Origin: Fibrobacter sp.
Lineage (GTDB): Bacteria > Fibrobacterota > Chitinivibrionia > Chitinivibrionales > Chitinispirillaceae
Assembly (NCBI GenBank): GCA_012513915.1
Contig: JAAZBG010000133.1
Span: 1 to 64,000, forward strand
Direction: 5' to 3'
Length of the DNA: 64,000 nt
Of the stretch, positions 8,597-16,580 are shown piece after piece (the first letter of the stretch is position 1; each line of letters starts with the position of its first letter). The position numbers and the translations under genes were made by a program. The notes under the pieces are model-generated. The model searched no databases. It saw nothing but the letters and a program-made list of their open reading frames with translations, and was not told the DNA's origin.

Positions 8597-10120
8597 ATGA
8601 TTTGCAGGGTGATTCTATTTCTTGCATTATGTTGTGTGTCTGTATTTTCTCAGACTCAGTATTTACGCTATGCAATAATTGTAGGTCAGAATGACGGGGG
8701 GGCGTCTGTCGGTAAATTACAGTATGCTGAGCGTGATGCAAGAAGAGTTGCTGACGTACTTAAAAGTATAGGAGATTTTCCAAAAGAAAATGTTATTCTT
8801 CTGACTAATCCCGATAGTCTTGACATTCTGAACAGTATTGAAAGAACCAGTTTACTGGTACGCAATAAACAGGAGCAGGAAAAAGCGCTGTTCATGTTTT
8901 ATTACAGCGGTCATGCCGATATTAGTAGTTTGCTTTTAGGGAAAACACGTTTTTCACTCGAGAAAATCCAGAAAATGATAACGGCGTTTCCCGCTGCATT
9001 TAAAATTGGTGTTTTTGATGCATGTCAGAGCGGAGTGGTTACTGCGTTTAAAGGGGGAACCCGTGCTGAGCCATTTTATCTTCAGAACAATGCTGCGCTT
9101 GTAAAGGGTCAGGCGATTATTGCTTCCGCATCCGCAACTGAACGTGCCCAGGAGTCATCGACACTTAAAGGTTCGGTATTTACCTTTCACTGGATTAATG
9201 GGCTTAATGGCAGTGCTGATATTAGTGCAGATAATCAGGTCACCCTGAATGAAGCATATCAGTATGCATATCGTAAAACAATTGAGACAAGTGCCCTTGC
9301 GACCGGGGAGATTCAGCATCCGGTCTATCGTTTCAATATTGCAGGGCAGGGGGATATTGTTCTTACTAATCTTAACAAAAGTGAATCGGGAATATTTCTC
9401 GGTAACGATTGTGAGGGTAAGTTTCTGGTGTTAAGCGAGGACTTTCTTGAAGTCTATGCCGATTTTTACAAGGAAAAGTCCAGGGATATCTTCATTTCGC
9501 TGAATCATGGTAAATATACAATAGTCAATGCACGCGGCAGTGATGTCAGCACGCTTGCGCTGACGCTTAAACGTAAAATAATCACAAATGTAAAACAGAA
9601 CATGTTTATTGCAAATACATTAACCGAAAGCCGGATAAAAGGACATTCAGATTCACCGGTGAATTACTCAAAAACGATGCCCCGTGGTTATCGTGATTTG
9701 TCAATAGGTGGAGGGGCAGGGTTTGTTTTGTATCCGGACTTTGATACTGATAACTGGGATCGTGATGTTTTTCTGCAGATAACATCAGGGTATTCGCTAT
9801 TCAGCAATGTTTCGTTATATCTTGATGCTCAGGCCCTTTTATTTTGTAAATCAGGGCAGATACAGGCTGGCCTTGATTATGTAAAAAATAATGGTGTATC
9901 GGATCTGTTTATCGGTGCGGGTGGGGGACTGGAATATGCGTTTCATCAATTCAGCGATTTCAGTGATGCACTGAGCGGTACTGCTACGGTTCATGCAGGA
10001 TTCACGACAAGCATTGGTAAACATGCAAATTTACAGGTTAGAATCCCGTTTACGGCAGTATTTAAAGAAACGCATGATTATCGTCTGGGTGTGGATTTTT
10101 CGATATTTTTCCGGAAGTGA
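8597..10120 (+). CDS. Secreted caspase-like (peptidase C14) protein with C-terminal beta-barrel-like region
   Basis: Residues 1-18 are a signal peptide (cleavage near VFS-QT). Residues about 24-260 form a caspase/metacaspase p20-like domain: RYAIIVGQN, catalytic His106 in YYSGHAD and Cys143 in DACQSG. Residues about 365-507 show alternating hydrophobic strands with a GGGAGFVL start and aromatic-rich turns, like a small outer-membrane beta barrel ending in FSIFFRK. The protein is probably periplasmic or outer-membrane associated, with both catalytic residues intact. Its gene follows an ECF sigma/anti-sigma pair with a 7-nt gap, suggesting that the peptidase is part of, or controlled by, that signalling unit. 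Substrates are unknown. Confidence 0.8.
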   Translation: MICRVILFLALCCVSVFSQTQYLRYAIIVGQNDGGASVGKLQYAERDARRVADVLKSIGDFPKENVILLTNPDSLDILNSIERTSLLVRNKQEQEKALFMFYYSGHADISSLLLGKTRFSLEKIQKMITAFPAAFKIGVFDACQSGVVTAFKGGTRAEPFYLQNNAALVKGQAIIASASATERAQESSTLKGSVFTFHWINGLNGSADISADNQVTLNEAYQYAYRKTIETSALATGEIQHPVYRFNIAGQGDIVLTNLNKSESGIFLGNDCEGKFLVLSEDFLEVYADFYKEKSRDIFISLNHGKYTIVNARGSDVSTLALTLKRKIITNVKQNMFIANTLTESRIKGHSDSPVNYSKTMPRGYRDLSIGGGAGFVLYPDFDTDNWDRDVFLQITSGYSLFSNVSLYLDAQALLFCKSGQIQAGLDYVKNNGVSDLFIGAGGGLEYAFHQFSDFSDALSGTATVHAGFTTSIGKHANLQVRIPFTAVFKETHDYRLGVDFSIFFRK

Positions 10121-10246
10121 TCCTAATCTCCCTGAACAATATTGTACTAAAAACAAAACTATCCGTTAAAAAACAACAATCTGTATACATTATATAGAGT
10201 TTTTGTCCTTTATTTCACAATAAATCAAAAATTTAGCAAAAAAAAC

Positions 10247-10275
10247 TTGCATTTTTACGGGGCGCTTTGTTATCT
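10247..10275 (+). promoter_or_regulatory. Predicted promoter of pckG
   Basis: TTGCAT (10247-10252) and TTATCT (10270-10275) are separated by 17 nt. Transcription from here would leave a leader of about 190 nt before pckG. Confidence 0.45.
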
Positions 10276-10280
10276 TAAAG

Positions 10281-10474
10281 AGCGCAGGTGTGTATGGGGG
10301 GTATTGCGCCTTACAGGCACACAGGTAAACATTGTAAAAGAAGGTATCAAGTCCTTTTACCGGTAATGCGGAAAAGGGAAGTGAGGCCATGGAACTGTTA
10401 AGGCAATATTAACAATTCTCTGGTCTTTTTTTTTGCAACAAATTATCTAACATACTTAATGAAAGGTTTTTCAA
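10281..10474 (+). promoter_or_regulatory. Long, hairpin-rich 5' leader of pckG
   Basis: No gene is seen between 10121 and 10474. The leader contains GTAAAAG...CTTTTAC (a perfect 7-bp stem around 10335-10361) and TGTTAA...TTAACA (around 10397-10415), followed by a T-run (TCTTTTTTTT near 10424-10433) that could act as an attenuator. I compared it by eye with TPP, SAM, glycine, c-di-GMP and cobalamin riboswitch signatures and found no match. A role in control of PEPCK is inference only. Confidence 0.35.
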
Positions 10475-12283
10475 ATGGGTTCAACAACTACACATGCAAA
10501 ATTGCAGCAATGGGTTAAGGAAATGGCTGATCTCTGTCAGCCCGATTCAATATACTGGTGTGACGGATCTAAAGCTGAATATGATAAGTTTGTAAAAACT
10601 TTAATTGATTCCGGTTTAGCAATAAAACTCAATGAAAAAACACGTCCGGGATGCGTTCTGTTCAAATCAGATGCATCTGATGTTGCCCGCGTTGAAAATC
10701 GTACCTATATTGCAGCAAAGACACAGGATGCTGCTGGTCCAACAAACAACTGGATGGATCCTGCAATACTTAAAGAAGAGATGAAGGCTCTTTATAAGGG
10801 GTGTATGAAGGGTCGTACAATGTACGTTATTCCTTTCAGCATGGGCCCGATCGGTTCAAACATTGCAAAAATCGGTGTTGAACTTACAGACTCAGAATAT
10901 GTTGTTATCAATATGCACGTTATGACCCGCGTAGGTCAGAAGGTTCTTGATGTTCTCGGTGCAAATGGTGAATATGTTCCATGTATGCATTCTGTTGGAA
11001 AACCACTCGCTGCCGGTGAAAAAGACAATGGCAAATGGCCATGTGCTCCAATCGAGAAGAAGTATATCTCTCATTTCCCTGAAGAACGTACAATCTGGTC
11101 ATACGGCTCTGGATACGGCGGGAACGCACTTCTTGGCAAGAAATGTCTTGCACTCCGTATTGCATCAGTTATCGCTCGTGATGAGGGCTGGCTTGCAGAA
11201 CATATGCTTATTCTTGGTATCACCAATCCAAAGGGTGAGAAAAAGTATGTTGCAGCTGCTTTCCCAAGCGCATGCGGTAAAACAAACCTCGCAATGCTAA
11301 TCCCTACGATTCCTGGCTGGAAAGTAGAAACTATCGGTGATGATATCGCCTGGATGAAATTCGGTGCTGATGGCCGTCTCTATGCTATCAATCCTGAAGC
11401 TGGTTTCTTTGGCGTTGCTCCAGGTACATCAATGGATTCAAACCCGAACGCAATGCACTCAATCGAGAAAAATACCATTTTCACAAACGTTGCTCTTACA
11501 GCAGACAAAGATGTGTGGTGGGAGGGTATCGGTTATAATGCTCCAGGTAAACTGATTGACTGGAACGGAAACGAGTGGGAAGAGGGCAAGTCTGACAAAC
11601 CTGCAGCACATCCAAATGCACGTTTTACAGCTCCTGCAAATCAGTGTCCGGCTATTGCACCTGAGTGGGAAAATCCTGCAGGTGTTCCAATCAGTGCAAT
11701 TCTTTTTGGTGGTCGCCGCCCAAGCACAGTTCCTCTCGTACATCAGGCAACAAGCTGGAACCATGGTGTGTTTTTAGGATCAATCGTTGGATCAGAAGTA
11801 ACGGCAGCAGCTCTTGATGTCAAGGCAGGAACAGTTCGTCGTGACCCGTTTGCGATGCTTCCATTCTGCGGATATCACATGGGTGATTACTTTGCACACT
11901 GGATCAAAATCGGTCAGAAATCCACTGCTGATAAACTTCCAAAGATCTTCTTTGTTAACTGGTTCCGCAAAACAAAAGAGGGAAAGTGGTTGTGGCCTGG
12001 ATACGGAGAAAACAGCCGTGTTCTGAAGTGGGTTTTCGAACGTGCAAGCGGCGAAGGCAAAGCTCAGGAATCTGCTATCGGTTATCTTCCAACAGAAGAT
12101 GCAATCGATACAGCAGGTCTCAATGTATCTGCTGAAGACATGAAAGAGCTTCTTAAGATCAACAAAGCAGAGTGGCTTACTGAAATTGAAACAATTAAAG
12201 AACATTATGCTAAGTTTGGTAACAGAATACCAAAAGAACTCAATGATGAGTTGGCAGCACTTGTTGCCCGTTTGAATAAGTAA
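10475..12283 (+). CDS. pckG: Phosphoenolpyruvate carboxykinase (GTP)
   Basis: A 602-residue protein of the GTP-dependent PEPCK family. Key elements: the kinase P-loop FPSACGKTN, the metal-binding/active-site stretch GDDIAWMKF, the PEP-site R-loop region near residues 80-90 ([17 protein letters not shown]) and NWFRK near the C-terminus. It interconverts oxaloacetate + GTP with PEP + CO2 + GDP in the cytoplasm. In succinate-producing anaerobes it often runs in the PEP-carboxylating direction. ATG 10475 follows GAAAGG. The gene is closed by a strong hairpin, so it is a separate unit from accD-accA downstream. Confidence 0.95.
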   Translation: MGSTTTHAKLQQWVKEMADLCQPDSIYWCDGSKAEYDKFVKTLIDSGLAIKLNEKTRPGCVLFKSDASDVARVENRTYIAAKTQDAAGPTNNWMDPAILKEEMKALYKGCMKGRTMYVIPFSMGPIGSNIAKIGVELTDSEYVVINMHVMTRVGQKVLDVLGANGEYVPCMHSVGKPLAAGEKDNGKWPCAPIEKKYISHFPEERTIWSYGSGYGGNALLGKKCLALRIASVIARDEGWLAEHMLILGITNPKGEKKYVAAAFPSACGKTNLAMLIPTIPGWKVETIGDDIAWMKFGADGRLYAINPEAGFFGVAPGTSMDSNPNAMHSIEKNTIFTNVALTADKDVWWEGIGYNAPGKLIDWNGNEWEEGKSDKPAAHPNARFTAPANQCPAIAPEWENPAGVPISAILFGGRRPSTVPLVHQATSWNHGVFLGSIVGSEVTAAALDVKAGTVRRDPFAMLPFCGYHMGDYFAHWIKIGQKSTADKLPKIFFVNWFRKTKEGKWLWPGYGENSRVLKWVFERASGEGKAQESAIGYLPTEDAIDTAGLNVSAEDMKELLKINKAEWLTEIETIKEHYAKFGNRIPKELNDELAALVARLNK

Positions 12284-12295
12284 ATCAGAAAATGT

Positions 12296-12330
12296 AAAGA
12301 GACGCAGACCCGAAAGTTTGCGTCTCTTTT
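12296..12330 (+). terminator. Rho-independent terminator after pckG
   Basis: A perfect 11-bp stem, AAAGAGACGCA (12296-12306) and TGCGTCTCTTT (12319-12329), with a 12-nt loop ends in a T-run 13 nt after the pckG stop. Confidence 0.88.
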
Positions 12331-12361
12331 ACTATTTATAGAAATCCCTACTGGAGGTACA

Positions 12362-13198
12362 ATGCCCTGGTTTATTAAAACCAAAGCTGAACGTGAAGCA
12401 CAGAAAAAGTTGTCCGAAGAGATCTGGACCAAGTGTCAGTCCTGCGGCGCTCACGTTTTCAAACAGGATTTTACAAACAATAGCAACGTCTGTCCCAAGT
12501 GTAACTGGCATGGAAAGCTGACAGCCTACGAGCGTATCGGAATCACACTCGACAGTGGTTCGTTCAAGGAACTCAACGAGACTATCCGTCCGTCAGATCC
12601 ACTAAATTTTGTTGATGGAAAAGGTTCTTATAAAGAACATATTGAACGCGTAACAAAGAAGACCGGGCTTAATGAATCAGTGGTTACCGGCCTTGGTAAG
12701 ATTAACGAAAAAGATGTTGTTATTGCGGTTATGGATTTCAGATTTCTTGGTGGAAGTCTTGGAGGCGGCACCGGAGAGAAAATTCTTCAGGCTGCAAACT
12801 ATGCTTATGATCACAAACTTCCGTATATAATTTTTTCTGCATCAGGTGGTGCCCGCATGCATGAGGGTATTCTGTCGCTTATGCAGATGGCTAAGACATG
12901 TGCCGGAATTGCTCGTCTTGACGAAAAACAACTGCCGTTTATCTCTGTTCTAACAGATCCGACAACCGGTGGTGTAAGTGCATCATACGCAATGGTTGGG
13001 GATATAAATATTGCTGAACCGGGCGCTCTTGTCGGTTTTGCAGGTCGTCGTGTGATTGAAAATACAATTAAACAGAAACTGCCGGATTCATTCCAGACAG
13101 CAGAGTTTGTGCTGGAGCATGGATTTCTGGATATGGTTGTCCATCGCAGGGATTTGAAAAACACCCTCGCGGGGATCCTTTCATACTATAACAGATAG
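12362..13198 (+). CDS. accD: Acetyl-CoA carboxylase carboxyltransferase subunit beta
   Basis: A 278-residue protein with an N-terminal four-cysteine zinc ribbon (CQSC...CPKC, residues about 24-46) and the crotonase-like carboxyltransferase core (FLGGSLGGGTGEKI, FSASGGARMHEGILSLMQM, LTDPTTGGVSASYAM). With AccA it transfers CO2 from biotin to acetyl-CoA to make malonyl-CoA. The start follows GGAGG. accA follows after 9 bp and a biotin-carrier fusion after that, so this looks like one operon. No accC (biotin carboxylase) lies in the window. Confidence 0.95.
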   Translation: MPWFIKTKAEREAQKKLSEEIWTKCQSCGAHVFKQDFTNNSNVCPKCNWHGKLTAYERIGITLDSGSFKELNETIRPSDPLNFVDGKGSYKEHIERVTKKTGLNESVVTGLGKINEKDVVIAVMDFRFLGGSLGGGTGEKILQAANYAYDHKLPYIIFSASGGARMHEGILSLMQMAKTCAGIARLDEKQLPFISVLTDPTTGGVSASYAMVGDINIAEPGALVGFAGRRVIENTIKQKLPDSFQTAEFVLEHGFLDMVVHRRDLKNTLAGILSYYNR

Positions 13199-13207
13199 GG
13201 ATGTGAC

Positions 13208-14158
13208 ATGAGTGAATTCGACTTTGAAAAACCGGTTGCTGAAATGGAAAAGGCGATCGATAAACTTAAAAATATAAATGGTGAAAACAAAACAGATTTT
13301 AATGCTCAGCTTACGGATCTGGAAGCAAAGCTTTACGAACGTAAGAAAGAGATTTATGATAACCTGACCCCCTGGCAGACTGTTCAGGTGGCCCGTCACG
13401 CGAAGCGTCCGGTGTTGTTCGATTATATCAGGTATATCTTTACTGACTTTATTGAACTTCATGGTGACAGACATTTTGGTGATGATCATGCAATGGTTGG
13501 TGGATTCGCAACACTTGGCAAAGAGAAAGTGATGCTTATCGGCCACAGCAAGGGTAAAAATCTCGAAGAGAATATAAAGCGTAATTTCGGTCAGGCTAAA
13601 CCGGAAGGATATCGCAAGGCACTTCGCCTGATGAGACTTGCGGAGAAATATAATTTGCCGATTGTGACCTTTTGTGATACACAGGGCGCATTTCCGGGGC
13701 TTGACGCAGAGGAGCGGGGCCAGCATGAGGCGATCGCACGTAACCTTACCGAAATGGCAAAGATTAAAGTGCCGATCATTACGGTTGTTACCGGTGAAGG
13801 CGGCAGTGGCGGTGCACTTGGTATTGCAGTTGGTGATTCTGTGTGTATGTTGTCATATGCAGTCTATTCTGTAATCTCCCCTGAGGGCTGTGCGGGTATT
13901 CTCTGGCGTGATGCGTCATTTTCGCCTCAGGCTGCAGAAGCGCTCAAGATCACTGCAAAATCACTGCTTGAGCTTGGTGTAATTGATGAAATCATTCAGG
14001 AGCCGGTTGGTGGTGCTCATACAGATCCTCAGAAGACCGCTGAAGAGATCAGGACTGTTGTTCTTAAACATATCAAGAAACATAGCGGTCAGTCAACCTC
14101 AAAACTTCTATCAAAGCGTTTTGACAAATTCGCAGCGATGGGTAAATTTACAAAATAA
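13208..14158 (+). CDS. accA: Acetyl-CoA carboxylase carboxyltransferase subunit alpha
   Basis: A 316-residue AccA: N-terminal helical region with TPWQTVQVARHAKRP, then the core FCDTQGAFPGLDAEERGQ, VVTGEGGSGGALGIAVGD and SVISPEGCAGILW, all standard AccA signatures. It partners AccD in the alpha2beta2 carboxyltransferase. It sits 9 bp after accD and 17 bp before the carboxyltransferase-biotin carrier gene. Separate accA and accD genes side by side are normal in this type of operon. Confidence 0.95.
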   Translation: MSEFDFEKPVAEMEKAIDKLKNINGENKTDFNAQLTDLEAKLYERKKEIYDNLTPWQTVQVARHAKRPVLFDYIRYIFTDFIELHGDRHFGDDHAMVGGFATLGKEKVMLIGHSKGKNLEENIKRNFGQAKPEGYRKALRLMRLAEKYNLPIVTFCDTQGAFPGLDAEERGQHEAIARNLTEMAKIKVPIITVVTGEGGSGGALGIAVGDSVCMLSYAVYSVISPEGCAGILWRDASFSPQAAEALKITAKSLLELGVIDEIIQEPVGGAHTDPQKTAEEIRTVVLKHIKKHSGQSTSKLLSKRFDKFAAMGKFTK

Positions 14159-14175
14159 CCATAAGGAAATTCTCA

Positions 14176-16170
14176 ATGACAACAAAAACAAAAACTGAAG
14201 AGAAGATCCCGCTGAGGATTACCGATACTACGTTGCGTGATGCGCATCAGTCGCTCTGGGCTACCCGCATGCGTACTGAAGATATAATGCGTATTGTTGA
14301 TGTAATTGACAACGCGGGATATTATTCGCTTGAATGCTGGGGTGGGGCAACATTTGATGTTTGTCTGCGTTTCCTTCGCGAAAATCCATGGGAACGTCTC
14401 CGGATGATCAAGTCAAAAGCAAAGAATACACCACTTCAGATGCTGCTTCGCGGGCAGAATCTTGTCGGGTACAAAAACTACGCTGATGATGTTGTTGACA
14501 GATTCGTAGCACTTTCTTGTCAGAATGGTATTGATATTTTCAGGGTGTTTGATGCGCTCAATGATACACGTAACCTTGAAGCTGCGATTAAAGCTGTTAA
14601 AAAACACGGCGGACATGCACAGGGTACACTCTGCTATACAATTTCACCGGTACATACAATCGAGAAATTTGTTAAGCATGCTAAAGATCAGGTCGCTCTT
14701 GGTGTTGACTCAATCGTAATCAAGGATATGGCCGGTATCCTCTCTCCGGTTCATGCAGAAAAACTTGTTGGTGCGCTTGTAAAGGATGTTGGTGTGCCGA
14801 TTCAGGTTCACTCACATGCGTCAAGCGGTATGGCAATGACTATGTATACAGCAGCGGCTTATGCTGGTGCTGGTGCAATCGATTGTGCGATTTCGTCAAT
14901 GGCTGGTACATCATCACAACCACCGGTCGAAACAATGGTTGCGATTTTTGCAGAATCAAAATTTGATACGGGACTTGACCTTGATGCTCTCGGGAAAATT
15001 GCAAAGTACTTTGATGAGCTTGCACCGAAACGTCGTCAGAATAGTTCGTTTCAGCCATATATCGATCCCGGAATTCTTGTGCATCAGATCCCCGGCGGTA
15101 TGATTTCCAATTTCAGGTCACAGCTTGATCAGCAGAAGGCTCTTGACAAGTTGCCACTTGTACTTGATGAAGTATCACGCGTTCGCGAAGATCTCGGATA
15201 TCCTCCGCTTGTTACACCGACAAGCCAGATCGTTGGTACACAGGCAGTAATGAATATTATTGCGGGCGAACGGTATAAGATGGTTCCAAACGAAGTTAAA
15301 GAGTACTGTCGCGGAATGTACGGTCGTTCACCGGCTCCTATTAAACCAGAATTTATTAAGAAAATCCTTGGTGATGAGAAACCGATTGATTATCGTCCGG
15401 CTGATAAGATTGCGCCAATGCTTCCGAAAGCAACGGATGATGTTGATCCTAAGTTCATAGAGCATGAAGAAGACATCGTTTCCTATGTAATGCTTCCTGA
15501 GCCTGCGCTTGAGTATTTTAAGTACCGTGCGACTCCGGTTGAGCAGCGTCCGGAAACACCAGCCGATCTTGAACTCAAGAAGCAGGAAAAGAAGGATGTT
15601 GCACCAGCTCCGGTACCGGCTGCTCCAGCAGTTGATCAGGATGCAACTCCAGCACAGACACCTGTTGCAGTTCCCGGTAATTTTCAGAGTGTCGCTGATG
15701 AGCTTCTTGGCAAGATCGAGGGGCTTACGCTTGATGAACTGATCTTCAGGAAGGGTGATTTTACCATTGCAGTGCGTCCGTCAGGTGTTCCAGCTGTGGC
15801 AGCATCACATCGTACAATACATGTCTCAACACCTTCGGCTCAACCAGTTGCAGCACCAGCACCGGCAAAGGCAGCCGCTCCTGTGGCACCAGCTGCAGCA
15901 CCGGTAGTGCCTGTTGCAGAAGTAAAGCCTGGAAAAACAATCAACGCACCTATTGGAGGAAAGTTCTACACATCTGCAGGACCAGGGAAACCGAAGTTCT
16001 GTAAAGAAGGTGATGTGGTTGATACAGGCGGGAAAGTATGTATCGTTGAAGCAATGAAGCTTTTTAATGAGATTGCAACTCCGACAAGATGCAAAATTGT
16101 AAAGTTCCTTGTTCCTGATGGTACAACAGTCGAGAAGGATCAGCCGCTTGTTTCTATTGAAGAAATTTAA
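14176..16170 (+). CDS. Oxaloacetate decarboxylase alpha/PycB-type carboxyltransferase fused to an AccB-type biotin carrier
   Basis: Residues about 12-450 are a pyruvate/oxaloacetate carboxyltransferase of the OadA/PycB/transcarboxylase-5S family: DTTLRDAHQSLWATRMRTED, FDALND, IKDMAGILSP, VHSHASSGMA. After a Pro/Ala-rich linker comes ELLGKIEGLTLDELIFRKGD (about 505-530), which resembles the N-terminal segment of AccB. After a second linker comes a biotinyl domain with the AccB-style PIGGKFYTSAGPGKPKF thumb and EAMKL, biotin on Lys628. Ordinary OadA/PycB tails lack both the AccB N-segment and the FY..... thumb. Placed directly behind accD-accA, it may act as the biotin carrier of acetyl-CoA carboxylase as well. 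Whether it decarboxylates oxaloacetate or carboxylates pyruvate is not decided by sequence. Confidence 0.88.
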   Translation: MTTKTKTEEKIPLRITDTTLRDAHQSLWATRMRTEDIMRIVDVIDNAGYYSLECWGGATFDVCLRFLRENPWERLRMIKSKAKNTPLQMLLRGQNLVGYKNYADDVVDRFVALSCQNGIDIFRVFDALNDTRNLEAAIKAVKKHGGHAQGTLCYTISPVHTIEKFVKHAKDQVALGVDSIVIKDMAGILSPVHAEKLVGALVKDVGVPIQVHSHASSGMAMTMYTAAAYAGAGAIDCAISSMAGTSSQPPVETMVAIFAESKFDTGLDLDALGKIAKYFDELAPKRRQNSSFQPYIDPGILVHQIPGGMISNFRSQLDQQKALDKLPLVLDEVSRVREDLGYPPLVTPTSQIVGTQAVMNIIAGERYKMVPNEVKEYCRGMYGRSPAPIKPEFIKKILGDEKPIDYRPADKIAPMLPKATDDVDPKFIEHEEDIVSYVMLPEPALEYFKYRATPVEQRPETPADLELKKQEKKDVAPAPVPAAPAVDQDATPAQTPVAVPGNFQSVADELLGKIEGLTLDELIFRKGDFTIAVRPSGVPAVAASHRTIHVSTPSAQPVAAPAPAKAAAPVAPAAAPVVPVAEVKPGKTINAPIGGKFYTSAGPGKPKFCKEGDVVDTGGKVCIVEAMKLFNEIATPTRCKIVKFLVPDGTTVEKDQPLVSIEEI

Positions 16171-16195
16171 GTAATAAGATTTTGATTATTTCAAT

Positions 16196-16228
16196 AAAGC
16201 TCCGGACGTAATTGTTCGGGGCTTTTTT
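16196..16228 (+). terminator. Rho-independent terminator of the acc operon
   Basis: AAAGCTCCGGAC and GTTCGGGGCTTT pair with two G-U wobbles around a 6-nt loop and run into TTTTTT, 25 nt after the stop of the carboxyltransferase fusion. Confidence 0.8.
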
Positions 16229-16580
16229 ATTTCCCCATAAATAAAATGTGTTCCTGAGCGAAACCTTTGTTAATATAAGATGTAGTAATTAGATGGTATC
16301 GTTACTGCTGGTAATGTATTCTAACCACTTTCTATTATATCTTATTGTGAATAATGATGGTGAAAATTATTTTAAACACTTATTTAAATGTGGAGTAGTA
16401 CATTTACAGTCGGTCTTAACCTTTAGATCAGGTTTAATTGTTGGATTACATCACTGCGTTTCTTTCATTGCTGCACTATGATAATCCTTCATTGTGGGTG
16501 ATTGTTTACTCAACCGATATTTTTACATCAATGTAACGCATTAATTTATTGGTTCTTACAAGGACTATTCAGGAGCTTTT
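16229..16580. other. Intergenic region before bamA with a palindromic operator-like site
   Basis: No convincing gene is present; the 62-codon frame at 16293-16481 has no ribosome site or recognisable product. TTACAT-CA-ATGTAA (16523-16536) is a perfect 6-bp inverted repeat, and a related TTACATCA lies near 16446. These could be operators for the envelope operon. An AGGAG ribosome site (CAGGAGCTTTT) precedes ATG 16581. Confidence 0.35.

Noticed and set aside
10281-10474. pckG leader as a cobalamin riboswitch (AAAAGGGAAGTGAGG resembles part of it)
   Set aside because: The rest of the conserved core is missing.
16293-16481. 62-codon frame between the acc operon and bamA
   Set aside because: No Shine-Dalgarno, unusual composition, no recognisable product.
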